Assembly: GCA_002104935.1 (NCBI GenBank)
Contig: MCGT01000064.1
Coordinates: 1 to 46,873 of the forward strand
From: Hesseltinella vesiculosa
Lineage: Eukaryota > Mucoromycota > Mucoromycetes > Mucorales > Cunninghamellaceae
Reading direction: 5' to 3'
Length of the DNA stretch: 46,873 bases
A model generated the notes under the pieces. The model saw only the letters and a list, made by a program, of their open reading frames with translations. It was not told the origin of the DNA and did no database searches. Below, piece after piece: positions 21,935 through 34,458 of the stretch (positions within the stretch are counted from its first letter, which is position 1; each line of letters opens with the position of its first letter). A program made the position numbers and the translations under genes.

Positions 21935-24900
21935 CGGTTCGTTCTCGACGTGGATCCATATCACAGATTTGTAGAGGTACAATATACAGTGACATGTTTT
22001 GATAACAGTTTGTTTAAAGAGACAAAATGCTTACGATCTAATCCCTTTCATTTTTCACTTTAACACGTAGGGATCTGCAGAATTGACGGTTCAACCTCTT
22101 GCTCCTTTATCTTCGATTCGCATCAATTCACGGCTTTGCGGTAGGAAACATAATCAGTAAAGCAATCACATGCAAAATGGCTGATCTATATTTTTATACA
22201 TCATAATGCATCTAGACATTGTCAAGGTGCTAGTCAATGAGGTACCTGTCCACTACGATTTGGCCGATCCAGTCAGTTGCCTGACGTTAGGCAATGCCAC
22301 CACCATCGCTCACCATCAAGTATACAAGAGCAAGTATCTAGCTGCTCTTCGTGATTCTGACGAAGGAGAGCTGTCCATTCGCATTCCTGAAAGCTGCATC
22401 AAAAAGGTCAGTTTCACTTTTTGAATCGGCTGCTTTGATGGAGTACTCACTCGTCCCTCTAGTTGACGGCATCCGAAGCACAGCTGATGAGCAGCCAAAT
22501 CTACCTGGAGACACAGCAACTCGGTACGATTGAGAAAATAGACGACACGTTATCAACCCGATGTAATCTGTTTTCTGTTTTGATTAGGAGATGGTGACCA
22601 ACAATCAAAGCCAGAAGCCGAGAAGCCAGCCTATGCACCAATCACTATTCGCATCGATTTTAAGCTGGAGGATCCGCGAGCTGGGATTGTGTTCGTCGAA
22701 CCAGAAGAAGACGTTGCCCCATATGTAGGCCATCCTGTTCATGTTGCCATAGTTTACAATATTCGTTTGTTCCTGACACGTTTTATTTCATTTTTTCTTT
22801 CTAGAGAGCACATCATGTCTACACTGTCAACCAGCCTCTACCTGGAGCCACTCGGGCATGGCTACCTTGTATCGACAACATCTGCGAGCGTTGCACATGG
22901 GACATGGAATTTGTAGTGCCAAGACGCATGGGCCAGTCTTTGTTAGAAGTGGACAACGACACGGCCTACGATGAAGATGCTACTGTTGTGGTGTGTAGCG
23001 GCGAAATGATCGAACAGGTAAAAAGTCGCCTCAGCCATTTGGACTTATCTCACTCTCATTTATTCACCCTCGCTTTGTACTAGGTTATACACCCAAAAGA
23101 CCCATCGAAAAAAATCGTCCATTACAACCTGTCCGTCCCCACATCAGCTCCCTTTATCGGTTTCGCAATTGGTCCATTTGAAATGATCAAGCTGTCACCA
23201 TCACAGCTGCAAGAGGAAGTCCTCAATGCAAGTGAACTAGACGAAAGTCAGCAGCAATCGCTCATGGCCGAAATCAACATGATGTCCAATATCTATGCCT
23301 TTGCCCTGCCAGGTTACCAGGAAGAGCTCAATGTCAGCTGTACCTTTTTGATGCATGTAAGTGTATTCTTGCTTGCAACCACTCGACTCATGTATTTTTT
23401 TCACTGACATTTATACTTGCAGGCGATGCACTTTTTTGCTCAAGAATATGGTTCCTATCCATTCTCAGACTTCAAGGTCGTCTTTGTAGACGTAGCCTGG
23501 AGCGATACCGCAGCTAGCGCTTCGTTGACTATTTGCAGGTAACCAGATATAGGAAAAAGAAAAAGGTGGGAGTAGCTAAGAGTGCTCACCCTCTCTCATA
23601 TTTTCACTGTAGTTCACGATTACTTCATGACTCGACAGTCATTGAACAAACCTACGACACGCGCCATGCTCTCAGCCTTGCTCTAGCTCGTCAGTGGTTT
23701 GGCGTGCACATTATTCAAAAGACTTGGATGGATACCTGGTTGATTCTTGGCCTGGCTAACTTGATGGGTGCACTGTTCATCAAACGTCATCTCGGAAACA
23801 ATGAGTATCGCCTACGGCTGAAAAAGGTAAACTTCCGCCTTTCCAAACCAAGTAGAAAGGCAAACTGGAGCTCACCTTTCTTCTCTCTCAGGACATGGAT
23901 GCATGCTGCGCTTTGGATGTCAATCGACCGCCCTTGTACAATCCTGCCCTACCTTCTCCTTTGGATCCTGAAGACTTGAGCTTTATGGGACTCAAAGCTC
24001 CCCTTGTCCTGTTTATTCTCGACCGTCGCATGTGCAAGGCTGGTACAACCCTCGGCCTATCGCGCGTGATCCCTAAAATCCTTGTGTCTGCCATGAGTGG
24101 TGAATTACCTCAGAATGCCATCAGCACCCACTACTTTATGCGTCTGTGCCGCAAGATCAGTGGGTTTGACACCAAGTCATTTGCCGAGCAATGGGTTTAC
24201 AAGAGTGGCTGTCCTCGCTTCACATTTTCCTTTAATTTCAACCGCAAGAAGATGGTGGTAGAACTGTACATGAAGCAAGATAATACCAATACCGTCTTAG
24301 CCAACAAAAACCGTTCTCACGCCGCCGCCTCTGTCGATGGCATCTCAAGCTACCAAGATTTTGTCACACCTCTTTTCACAGGTAACTTCACTGTCCGTAT
24401 CCACGAAGCCGATGGTACACCTTACGAACACGTGCTCGACATCCAGTCGCATGAGCACAAATTCGAAGTGCAGTTCAACACCAAATACAAGCGTATTCGT
24501 CGAAATACCAAACGATTCCAAGCCAAGCAAGCCGCTGCCGCCGCTGCCGTAGCCGAGGAAGAGCAAGAACAACAAGATGAGGCCAATCAAGGCGAACCAG
24601 GAACTGTCCTCGGCATCATTCCCACCCTTGGCCTCGGGATGCCCATGTTTGAAGATCCTGCCCAAAAAGAAAAATGGCGTGTCTCCGAATGGGGTCAGGA
24701 CAATGAGGATGCCAGTGGTGCAGCCAGCGCGATTTTTGATTGGATCCGTCTGGACGCCGAGTTTGAATGGCTTACATGCTTTGACTTTGAACAGCCTGAC
24801 TACATGTGGGCTGCTCAATTGACCAAGGATCGTGACGTTGTCGCTCAACACCAGGTAAAAAAAAAAAAAGAAAATGGTCAACAAAATCTCACTAACCCCC

Positions 24901-27692
24901 CCATCTATTTGCTTCACATCAGGCCATCCAAGCTCTTCAGCGCATGCCTTCTTTACAGACATCTACCAGTTTGCTTCGTGCTCTTATGGATCCAAAGTGT
25001 TTTTACAAGATCCGGATGGAATCAGCCTATGCCTTGGCAGCTGTAAGTGCCCTTCTCAGCTACATGGACAGTCATTCACATACATGTTACGCTCATAATC
25101 GATGTAGTGTGCAAAGCCTTCGTTACATTGGGTCGGTCTTCTGCAACTTGGTAAAATGTTCAAGAAACGGTATTGCTTTGCGAGCGCAACTCAGGACATG
25201 GATCTGAGCGATGACCTTCCCTTTGAAATGGCGATTCCCAAACCCAACAACTTCAGTAATCTACAGGACTACTTTATTCAAAAGGCAGTTATCATTGCTC
25301 TCTCACGGACACGCGACGACAATGGCCTGACACCTGTAAAAATCCGCCAATTCCTCTTGGATCTGCTCCGATACAATGACAATCTTGGCAACGAGGTAAA
25401 AAAAAAAATGACATTTAAATTTCGGGCTGCTGCGGACTGTAACCCACACAACTTTTTTTTTTTTTTTCACTAGTTCTCAGATTGTTACTACATTGCGACC
25501 ATGATCTCAAGTCTCGGTGATTCCCTGATACCCACATCCAATGTGTCCGAGGCTTTGGAGCGCGAATCGCCCGAAGGTTGGGCTCTTATCGAAACAGTGA
25601 AAGCCGAAATTGAACGTTTCCGAACTCTCGATTATGTCATTCCTACATACCACAACGTTGTCACTGTTGCATGTTTGAAGGTAAAAGAAGAGACGTCTGG
25701 TATGATCAAGAGCTCACGTGTTATTTACCTCATCTAGGCTATGACTAAGCTGATGCTGCATGGGTTGATGGACTTGGATTTGTCCATGTTCTTACCTTAC
25801 ACCCGGTAATTCATAAAAACAAGCATGAAAATAATCAAACTTGTGGACACTCACTCTTTTTTTACTTAGATACGGAAACTATCTTGAGGTACGATTGACG
25901 GCATTGGACAGTCTCCTCGTCCTGGCTGGCCTGGGCAACCATGAAGTCACGAACTATTTTATCGACATCATAAAAGAAGACCCAAGCGTGTTTGTGTCTC
26001 ACTATTTGTCGAAAGCCTTCCTGGCATGGCTCGGCTTGGCTCTCAAGGATGGCAACAACCTCACAATGACGAAGGCCGCCGAAGAATTTGCAGAAGAAGA
26101 AGGGCAGACACTAATTCAAGAAGAACAGAACAGGCTTGCCAAAACAGCCTATCAAGACTTCCAGATCAATGTCAAAGCTCTCCGTGAGCGGTTTGAAAAA
26201 GATGTCGACCTGCAGCGAAACCTGTGGGACCTGCTAAAGTAAGAAGCTCGGTTGTGAATGCGCTGTATGTGCTGACAGATGCTTTGTCTTGTTCGTCATT
26301 GTAGCTCACCAGAGAACATCATCACAGTTGATCATTCCGTGCGAAAATACCTATTGCAATTCTGCGAGTACATGTTTAAACCTATCGATGCCGGACTGAA
26401 GGTGACCATTCGTGTACCCACCGTTCCCGTAAGTCGATAGATACACAAACATCGAAGACATGTCATACTGATCGTCGTTCTTAGCATGATATTGCGGAAG
26501 ATGTGTCTGAGCCTCCTTCCCCGGCATTCCAGCCTGTTATCCGAATTGGGAAGCCGAAGCTACCCAAAGAAAAAAAGGGCCTGAATGAAGGTAAGCTAAT
26601 TGAATATCCACTTCATCTACAGCTCCACTAAGGTTTTTTTTTTATTTTTTTCCTTTCGCTTTTTCATTATTAGCAAATGAACCCAAGCCTGCTAATACGT
26701 CTATCATTCGATCTTTTGTGTCTGAATCCCACGGCATGGCTTCGCAAGTCTCCAGCCCAGCATCCACTGCTTCCTCTGCGGCTTCGCCGGCACCTCTCTC
26801 GCCACCTCATGTACCCTCACCACCCCGTGAACTGTCACCACCTCATGTGCCCTCATCACCTGTCAAACAAATGGCCCCATCACCCATGGAAGTCGTTCCC
26901 CCCTCTCCCTCACCACCACCTCCACCCGCCCCGAAATCTGCTCCGCCAAAGCAGCCAAAGCTGGTCAAGTCTGGGCCTGTGTCTGCGCCTCATTCTCGAA
27001 CAGACAAGGATATCTGCATCGCATTGCTGTACAAGGTAATGGAATCTCGCCACGCATTTGAATTCTTGCGGCCGGTCGACCCGATCAAGCAAGGAATTCC
27101 CCACTATTTCCAGGTGATCAAACACCCCATGGATCTTGGCACGATCAAAGCCAAATTGAAGAATAGCCAATACCTGACTGTTCAGCAATTCGACGATGAC
27201 ATTCGCCTCATGCTCAATAACTGTTACAATTTCAATCCACCCAACACCTATGTCTACAATGAAGCCAAGTCTCTCGAACAGGTCTATGACAAGGAGTACA
27301 GCACACACTTTGGCAGCCCTACCAAAGCTGCAGCAATGCAGCCTACGGTACCTACACCCACAGCCGCCGCAGCCCCAGTCGCTTCAAGCCCTACGAAGAA
27401 GGTATCCATCAGCTTGGCATCCTCTCCCGCACCTCCCACTGCACCCTTACCGTCTGTTGCCAAACCAGCCGCACCCATCAAACACGCCAAAGTTGTTAAA
27501 CCACCTCAGGCACCTTCTCCAGCGGTAACAAAGGCCTCTGCTTCTGGTCCTGTCATTTCAGTTATGGACGACGACAACAAAGACATTTGTGGACGCATCT
27601 TGACAGAGCTTTGGAACCAACCCGAAGCCCTACCCTTTCACTATCCTGTATGGGCCCTGGTTTTTCTTTCTCCCAACTTTTCAGACTCACTC

Positions 27693-27725
<33 letters not shown>

Positions 27726-30105
27726 CAGATCGATGTCGTTGCTCTGAACATCCCTACATACTTGGATTTTATCAAGGTAAGTGCTGTCGGCTTTACACCG
27801 TTTTTGTTGCTTTAGGAATTTACTCAAAATATTTACTTTATGCTTGATAGCGTCCTATGGATTTCAGCACAGTGCGTGACAGTTTGATGCAAGGCAATTT
27901 TGCCACAATTTGGGATTTTGAAAAAGATGTGCGACAAATTTTCTGGAACTGCTTCCGATTCAACGATCCATCCTCCTTGATTCACCAGCAGGCCATGTCC
28001 GTCCAAGATCATTTCAACCAGCTGTGGCACCGAGCCTATGCTGAGCCAGATTGCTTGACCGGTGAGGATGATATGCTTGCTAAGAAGCTGATGTCCACCT
28101 TGATGAAACGAGAAGATGCCCAGCTGTTTATGGAACCTGTCGACACCACCATTTTGACCGACTATGCAGCAGTGATCAAACAGCCCATGGACCTGCGAAC
28201 GATCAAGGAAAAGCTCTATTCTGGTCGGTACTCCTCACTTGGACAGTTCGATGCCGACTTCCGCTTGATGATCTCCAACTGTAGCAAGTACAACCACCCC
28301 AAATCATTTGCCTGTGAACAAGCCAAGCGACTTGATCATTATTACCTCCGTGGCAGCCAAGGCAAGGAACTGCGTGCCCGAATCCAAACTCTGAGCGGTG
28401 CAACCAACTCCTCCTCCAACCTGTCTGGCAGTAGCGGCACATATACCAACACAGCCTTGTCGTCCTCTGTCAGCTCTAACTCTAAGCCTCCGGTATCCGT
28501 ACCCATCACCAAACCAACGACTCCCACCCCAATGGCGAAGCCGGTAACCCTCTCCAAACCTTCACCCAAACCTGCTTCACCCAAACCTCCATCCTCACCC
28601 ATGAACAACAACCGTGCACCTACCAGCGCTTCCAAGCCTTCGCCTGTAACAAAACAAGCTCTCCCAACACCTAGCCCATCACGGCCGCCCATGCCTTCTA
28701 CTGCAGTAGCTGGTGGCACTTCTGCCATGACTGCCCAAGGCAATGTGGCTATCAGCGTTCCACTCTCTACTGCACCTGCACGAATGACCACCACGCCGCA
28801 GACAGCCGCAACGGCATCCTCCGCAGTCTCGTCCTCTTTGTCTCGACCTACCGCGGAACCTCCTACAAACAAACTTCTGCCTGGCCTTCATACTCGCTTG
28901 GAAGTCCTGCTTTCAAAGCTGAAGCGCCACAAGAACTCCCTTGCCTTTTTGTATCCTGTAAGTAATCGCAAAAAAAAAAAAATTGACTCACTCGTCACCT
29001 GTCTCAGGTTGATCCCGTTGCTCTGGGTATCCCTCATTATTCCACCATTGTCACACATCCTATGGATCTTGGCACGATGTAAGTAATATACCAATTTGAA
29101 TTTGGTAAAACTAACTGCCTGCTCGTTTTTTTTCCCCCTAACCAAGGTCGAAAACGTTGAAGTCAGGAGGATACAAAATGCTGAAGGATTTTGAAGCCGA
29201 TTTCAAACTGATTGTTCAAAACTGCATTCTCTTCAATGGCCCTGAACATATCGTGTCACAATATGCCAAGGAACTGGATGTCATTTTCAACAAGGATATA
29301 CAAGTCATCCGCGAAAAAGAACGGCAGATCTTGGCTGGTCAGTTGGCGTCTGCTGGTGCAACCAAGCCTAAAGTTGCTGCTCCCCGTCGACCCACCGGAT
29401 CAACCATGCGAGCAGATATCAAAAAGTACAAGCCCATCTTGGATAAACTCCGTCAAAAGGAGTACTATGTGGCTTTTGCTGCTCCTGTCGATCCCATCGC
29501 TTTGCAGATCCCTACGTATTATGACTACGTTAAGGTAGGAAAGAAAAAAAACGCAACTCGATGGAATGCCCGCTTATTTTTAATGAATAGCATCCCATGG
29601 ATCTTGGCACGGTGTTATCGAAGCTGGAGCGATACCAAAGCGCGAACGAGCTTCTGGACGACGTGAAGCAAGTGGTGGTCAATTGCTATTTGTTCAACTT
29701 ACCTGATGACATCGTATGCCGCTGGGGCCACAGCTTGGAAAGCGATTTTAACCAGATGTGTCGGGAAAGAGGTCTTGCTGGAATCTTGATCAACATGGAT
29801 AGCGAGCGACGCAAAGCTGAAGCCGAAGGGGCGACCCTCCAAGACATATCTTATTACACAAACGTACCATACTTCACCACCGATGCCCCTGCTGCGCCCG
29901 TCATGAATGACACCTACTCCCAATTCGACTCCATTTCACTCGGCAAACATTCCATTGACGAAGATTCTCAAGACCTAGAAGTAAGTGTCTTATAACGATA
30001 TAAAAAACAAAAAAAACCGACCTCGTTTGTTAATTTGAATAATTTTCTTCTGTTTAGCAATATGATGGCAAGAAAATGAAGCAAGAGCCTTTTCCTCCAT
30101 TCTAG
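21935..30105 (+). CDS. TAF2: TFIID subunit TAF2 fused to five bromodomains
   Basis: This is a many-exon gene with an estimated product of roughly 2,100 residues. The N-terminal half is TAF2, the aminopeptidase-fold subunit of TFIID. Matching blocks include RFVLDVDPYHRFVE|GSAELTV, VKVLVNEVPVHYDL, FIGFAIGPFEM, LALARQWFGVHI, AEQWVYKSGCPRFTFSFNFN, ADF-like QPDYMWAAQLTKDRDVVAQH, LDLLRYNDNLGNEFSDCYY and DLQRNLWDLL. As in other TAF2 proteins the zinc-protease motifs are absent (ASASLTICS replaces GAMEN), so it is non-catalytic. The frame continues through short exons (VRKYLLQFCEYMFKP, then KLPKEKKGLNE) into a Pro/Ser-rich linker and five bromodomains: about 27003-27310, 27575-28040, 28075-28370, 28888-29310 and 29425-29760. 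Each keeps the ZA-loop pattern (PVDP...HPMDLGT) and the acetyl-lysine-binding Asn (FN or YN before the BC loop). It ends MKQEPFPPF. Exon 1 is unresolved. Confidence 0.9.
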
Positions 30106-30286
30106 GTTGCATTTTTTTTTTTTGCATGAATAAAATAATTTACTAGGCTTTCAGGGGCGTCTCGCAAATGTGTGCTGATTTTATTTAAATGTTTGCAACA
30201 TGCTTCTAAGGCGGGTTGCCTATTGAACAACCTACATGGGAATAACAGAGAGTCGTGGAAGTGCGGAAGCTGGAATTTCCAAAGGA

Positions 30287-31147
30287 AAAAAACACAGCGA
30301 TGGTGTACAAAGGTACAGAAGATTTCGAAAAAAAAAATTGAAGGCGCAAACACTCTCCTAGAAAAAATCTGAAAGGAAAAATGACGTACAAAAAAAAAAC
30401 CTGCTCTAGTTCACTTGGATTAAGCTTGGGAATGTTGTTTTAAGGACAGAGTGCGCTCATCTCGAAAAAATAATTGGTCTCCAGGACACGCGTGAAAACC
30501 GTCAAAGTCTAAAAAAGCAATTGCAGGGACGGAAACCAAGTCATCGTTCGCTTCCCAGGTTCGAAAAAAAACCCATATTTAGACATAGCAAAAAAAGTGT
30601 AATGTTTAAGCAAATACTTGCCTTCAATGGTAATTTAAATAATTGTGAGCGATATATTTTTCTTTATATGGGTGGTGGATTTTTTGAAAAAATACTTTCT
30701 AAAAAAGTAGCAATTATACTATTTTAGAAAGTATTTTTTCAAAAAATCCACCACCCATATAAAGAAAAATATATCGCTCACAATTATTTAAATTACCATT
30801 GAAGGCAAGTATTTGCTTAAACATTACACTTTTTTTGCTATGTCTAAATATGGGTTTTTTTTCGAACCTGGGAAGCGAACGATGACTTGGTTTCCGTCCC
30901 TGCAATTGCTTTTTTAGACTTTGACGGTTTTCACGCGTGTCCTGGAGACCAATTATTTTTTCGAGATGAGCGCACTCTGTCCTTAAAACAACATTCCCTA
31001 GCTTAATCCAAGTGAACTAGAGCAGGTTTTTTTTTTGTACGTCATTTTTCCTTTCAGATTTTTTCTAGGAGAGTGTTTGCGCCTTCAATTTTTTTTTTCG
31101 AAATCTTCTGTACCTTTATACACCGTCGCCGTGTTTTTTTTTATTTT
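30287..31147. mobile_element. Spacerless foldback palindrome of about 860 bp
   Basis: The left half, from ACACAGCGATGGTGTACAAA to the centre at about 30711, is nearly perfectly complementary to the right half ending at the reverse complement of ACACGGCGACGGTGTATAAA. Arms are about 425 bp with only scattered substitutions, and the non-palindromic centre is under 20 bp (AAGTAGCAATTATACT). An identical 60-codon open frame on both strands (MQGRKPSHRS...) is a by-product of the symmetry and resembles no protein. This is typical of a foldback element or a MITE-like double terminal inverted repeat. No target duplication is obvious because both ends lie in A/T runs. Confidence 0.9.
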
Positions 31148-31617
31148 CTGCGCGCAGGTAGTTGACTAGATGGTTCATACGACCTGACACAATTTTTGGG
31201 TTTTAAACACCGATGTTAAAATTGTCACCGCAGCCAATTCTGCCTGACGATATTTGCCACGCGCTTTTTTGATACGGCTAAAATGGCCACGAGCGTTTAG
31301 ACTTGTGATTCTGTTATTTGTTTTGCCATAAAAAAACACAAGAAATGAAAAAAGGGAAAAAAAAGCGACGACTCAAAAAACCACTGCTCAGCTGCTCGTA
31401 CCTTGCGATTTCTATATTAGGAGTCCGGAGATTTAATTATCCATCACAGAAAACTAAAAGTTGCAATTTTATCAAACTAAAGTTTAAATGATTCATTCTG
31501 TAGAAAGGGGAGAAACAATATATTTATGTTTCATACGTGGCGTAGAGAAGATGTACGAAGAGGGAGACTATGGATTAGAATGGGGATCGCGATCGGTTGA
31601 GGCGACGGAAGTAGTGG

Positions 31618-32425
31618 CTAAGCTCTCCGATGACCTGTCGAGCTTTTGCAGCTAATATGCTTTTTGACAGTCTTCACCATGTTGCAGAGGATTTCCTACG
31701 AATCAGAAAAATATCACATTAAAAAAAAGGCAAGAAAATCAATGCATCAATGAAATGAACGCTTATACCTTGAAAAAGAGCAGGCCCTTCAATGTGTCAA
31801 AGAACGTATCAAAGTGTTTGGCTTGCTTGGGGACATGGAGGTGCGTAGCAAGTTTGGCGATGAACATGTGATCCTTGGTCTTCTTCGATTCATAGAGGTA
31901 GCCAGTATTCCTATTCAAGTACGATATCTAGTTATTGAGTGGATCGACGAAATAATAGAATAAGGAAGTCAGACCCACCGATGAAATACATGGCCATTGT
32001 GCCGTCAATGTCCGGATGAAGTGGACCGAGGATATGGTTGATGATGGTGGCATATGTGCGAAGGTTCTTTGATTGATGTCTTAAAATGGTGGCATCTCGT
32101 GCATCGCTCTTTTTCCATTCATTCGAGCAAACTTCAATTTGATCATCATCGCAACGCAGAAGGAGGTCGATTTTCCTCCCATAGGTCGTAGCTGTATCGA
32201 TGTCGCCAAATATCACCTTGTTGAGGTGGGTATTGGTCTTGGACGCTCGTGACGCTTGTTCGCCACTATCAAGAAAGAAAGAAGAGTGCAGAAAAAAAAG
32301 GTCAGCGTGAAATTACGTCCTGGGTATGGCGTTAATATAAGGCGGCTTACTCTGCCATGGTGGTAGGTGTTCCAGCGAAGAGCACATCAATTACTGCAGC
32401 AATCGACGATATGCTATGAGTTTGG
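31618..32425 (-). CDS. PD-(D/E)XK-like protein, 5' end unresolved
   Basis: Minus-strand exons join in frame. The first has IAAVIDVLFAGTPTTMA; the second has KVIFGDIDTATTYGRKIDLL, LLRCDDDQIEVCSNEWKKSD and DIDGTMAMYFIGG. The third is NTGYLYESKKTKDHMFIAKL, ending in KGLLFFK, and the last ends ISCKSSTGHRRA with a stop at 31618-31620. The pattern KIDLLL followed about 12 residues later by SNEWKK matches the D...ExK core of PD-(D/E)XK nucleases, and SKNLR with many basic residues follows. No start codon could be placed upstream of 32425, so the gene is 5'-incomplete or its first exon lies further out. The donor after YFIGG is a weak GTCTGA. Confidence 0.5.
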
Positions 32426-33119
32426 ATTCACGTCATTAGATGACCAAAATTGTAAGCCGTGAATGCTGTCAATTAAGAACAAAAAAAAAGAAAGGCGCCG
32501 TCAATGATGGTTCTTTTTATATGTATCAACTCTCCACTTACACTTGTTCCACCATCAAGAACATCGTATACTCTTGTGAATCCATTTTGTTGTCCTTCGA
32601 TAAAAGTGTAGCATGCGCCTTAGCTAACGAATAAAACCTCTGGATTGTCAATTCCCATATCGACCTATTCGAAGTGCTCACAGCTATAAATAGACGTGAA
32701 CGGATTAAAAATACTTGTCTCTTTCGTGAGTCTTAGCGAAAAGAAGAAAAAAATACGCAAGCTGAGGTAGTCGAATTGCTTATCTATTATTTTTTCCCTT
32801 GGTTTCTTTTTCTAATTTTTTTTTTCCCTCATGTTATGCTTTCCATCCCCTCCCATCCATACATGCGTCTTTTGCAGAAAGAACGGATCAGTGACACAGT
32901 GTCTGTTGATGATATCATCACTGCTGAGGAAAAAAAAAAAAGTTAGGTTAAAACTGTCCTGTTTTTTAAATTTACGCGGTGTCACTGTCTTGCGGCAATC
33001 TTTTGAGATCGAAACGAGCTTGATGACATGGCACATGTATTTCATCTTCGAACAAATGGGTGGAACATCCACACTATGTGCGACTTCGACACCAAAAGTT
33101 GCGCGGCTCCTCATCAACG
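32426..33119. other. Gap with no supported gene
   Basis: Only short, overlapping open frames occur, interrupted by homopolymers (for example A runs at 32932-32941 and T runs at 32817-32825). I see no domain, RNA gene or repeat boundary. The missing 5' exon of the 31618-32425 gene could lie here. Confidence 0.4.
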
Positions 33120-33420
33120 ACAGGATCATAGGAACCCCCAGGCGATCTGATAAAATATCACAGTGCAATATTGTACTTGATAAATACACCCCAAATTTTG
33201 CATACAAGTACAAAATAATGAGAAATGACCTTATCTACCTGCTTAGTTCTCAGACAATGAAGGAAAGAGTTGGGAGTTGGCAAACATACATGAAAGATGA
33301 ATTTTTTAAGCACTCGATAAAGATTTAGGCAGTTCATCCGATTGGCTCACTCACCAAAAATATTCATTCACGGCACAAACAAAAACCTGGCAGAAATGAT
33401 GGTGGAGGAGACCCAGTACT
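33120..33420 (+). repeat. Dispersed non-coding repeat, copy C
   Basis: Shared segments include CGACAGGATCATAGGAACCC followed by CCAGGCGATCTGAT, TATCACAGTGCAATATTG, ACACCCCAAATTTTGCATAC, AGTACAAAATAATGAGAAAT and GACC, then CAAAAATATTCATTCACGGC and CTGGCAGAAATGATG. Order and orientation are the same as copy B. A 165-residue open frame crosses it but is not preserved in other copies. Confidence 0.75.
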
Positions 33421-34458
33421 GTACATTACCGTACCGTACAGTGCTTCCAACGCGTCACATGTGCACAGTCAAAAACGATTGCAGTAAGAAAATCGATACA
33501 GTATCACTTGGTCCAGCGCTCGTCCAAAAAAATAAAAACAGGCCATATTCCTGGCGGTATTTTTTTTTCCATCTTCCAATTTTATACGATTTCACCTAAC
33601 AGACATGAAAGGCATTGTTATTGCCAATTTTTTGATCAGTTTCGTCGTGACAGTCTGAAACAAAAAATTGTGAATGCAGAGGGATTACTCCCAGGCTAGC
33701 ATATTTCAGATTCCGACCCACAGCCAGTCTGCTGTTTAACAACTTTTTGAGCATGACACTCCTTTGACAGTCTCAATTTATTACTTCTTATTTCTAGTCC
33801 ATATGGACAGTTTCTCATTGGCGATTTTTCATTTATCTGGGCTTTACTTTTCTTTACCATTTGACTCGATTTGGTACAACGGAAGGGTTGTGATGAAAAA
33901 GCAAATGCACGGGGTCGAAGTGCGAGTGAGTGCACGTGCTTGGGCTGTGACACCAACAGCCAGGGACAACTCCTCAATGAGTACAAACAAAAAGAGATCA
34001 CCCTTCTGACACTTATAAAACGATTCCGAAAAAAGCCATTATTGTACGACAGCAAGGCTACATAAAAAAAAAGCGTTGATCATGGGCATCTTGGCTGCAA
34101 CTGTTTTTTTCCCTTTGGTTTACAGCACTGGCACTGGACTGCGGCGATTGAAACATCGGCAAGTTTTGGCAAAAAAAAAAAAAAGGCCCTTTTTCTGGCC
34201 ATTTTTTCTTTCTTCACATTGACTTTGTCCATTTTTTTGTTCTTCTTTTATTCTTCTCTCTTTTAATTGCTGCTTTCTCATTTCTATCCTTTTCAAAGGT
34301 ACCTAAGCCCCGGTCATCTGAAGGAAGAGTGGCGAAACATAATATTTATTAATATTGTATTGTAGGATTTACGACAACCGTCCCACGTTTATTATTTTTA
34401 TATTTTTACATCTTTGACTCTCGCCCTCCTATTCTCAAAGATTCGTCAATAGTACCAT
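33421..34458. other. Intergenic region upstream of the ASH-like giant gene
   Basis: No gene is supported. A short self-complementary GTAC-rich patch (CTGTACATTACCGTACCGTACAG) occurs at about 33419-33441. The 250 bases before 34459 are T/C-rich, then A/T-rich, as expected for a fungal promoter and leader. Confidence 0.4.

Noticed and set aside
28342..28872. Gly/Val-rich 176-codon frame on the minus strand
   Set aside because: It is the antisense shadow of the Pro/Ser/Thr-rich linker between TAF2 bromodomains 3 and 4.
30521..30905. Identical 60-codon open frames on both strands
   Set aside because: They are the two arms of the foldback palindrome read in opposite directions; the product has no recognisable feature.
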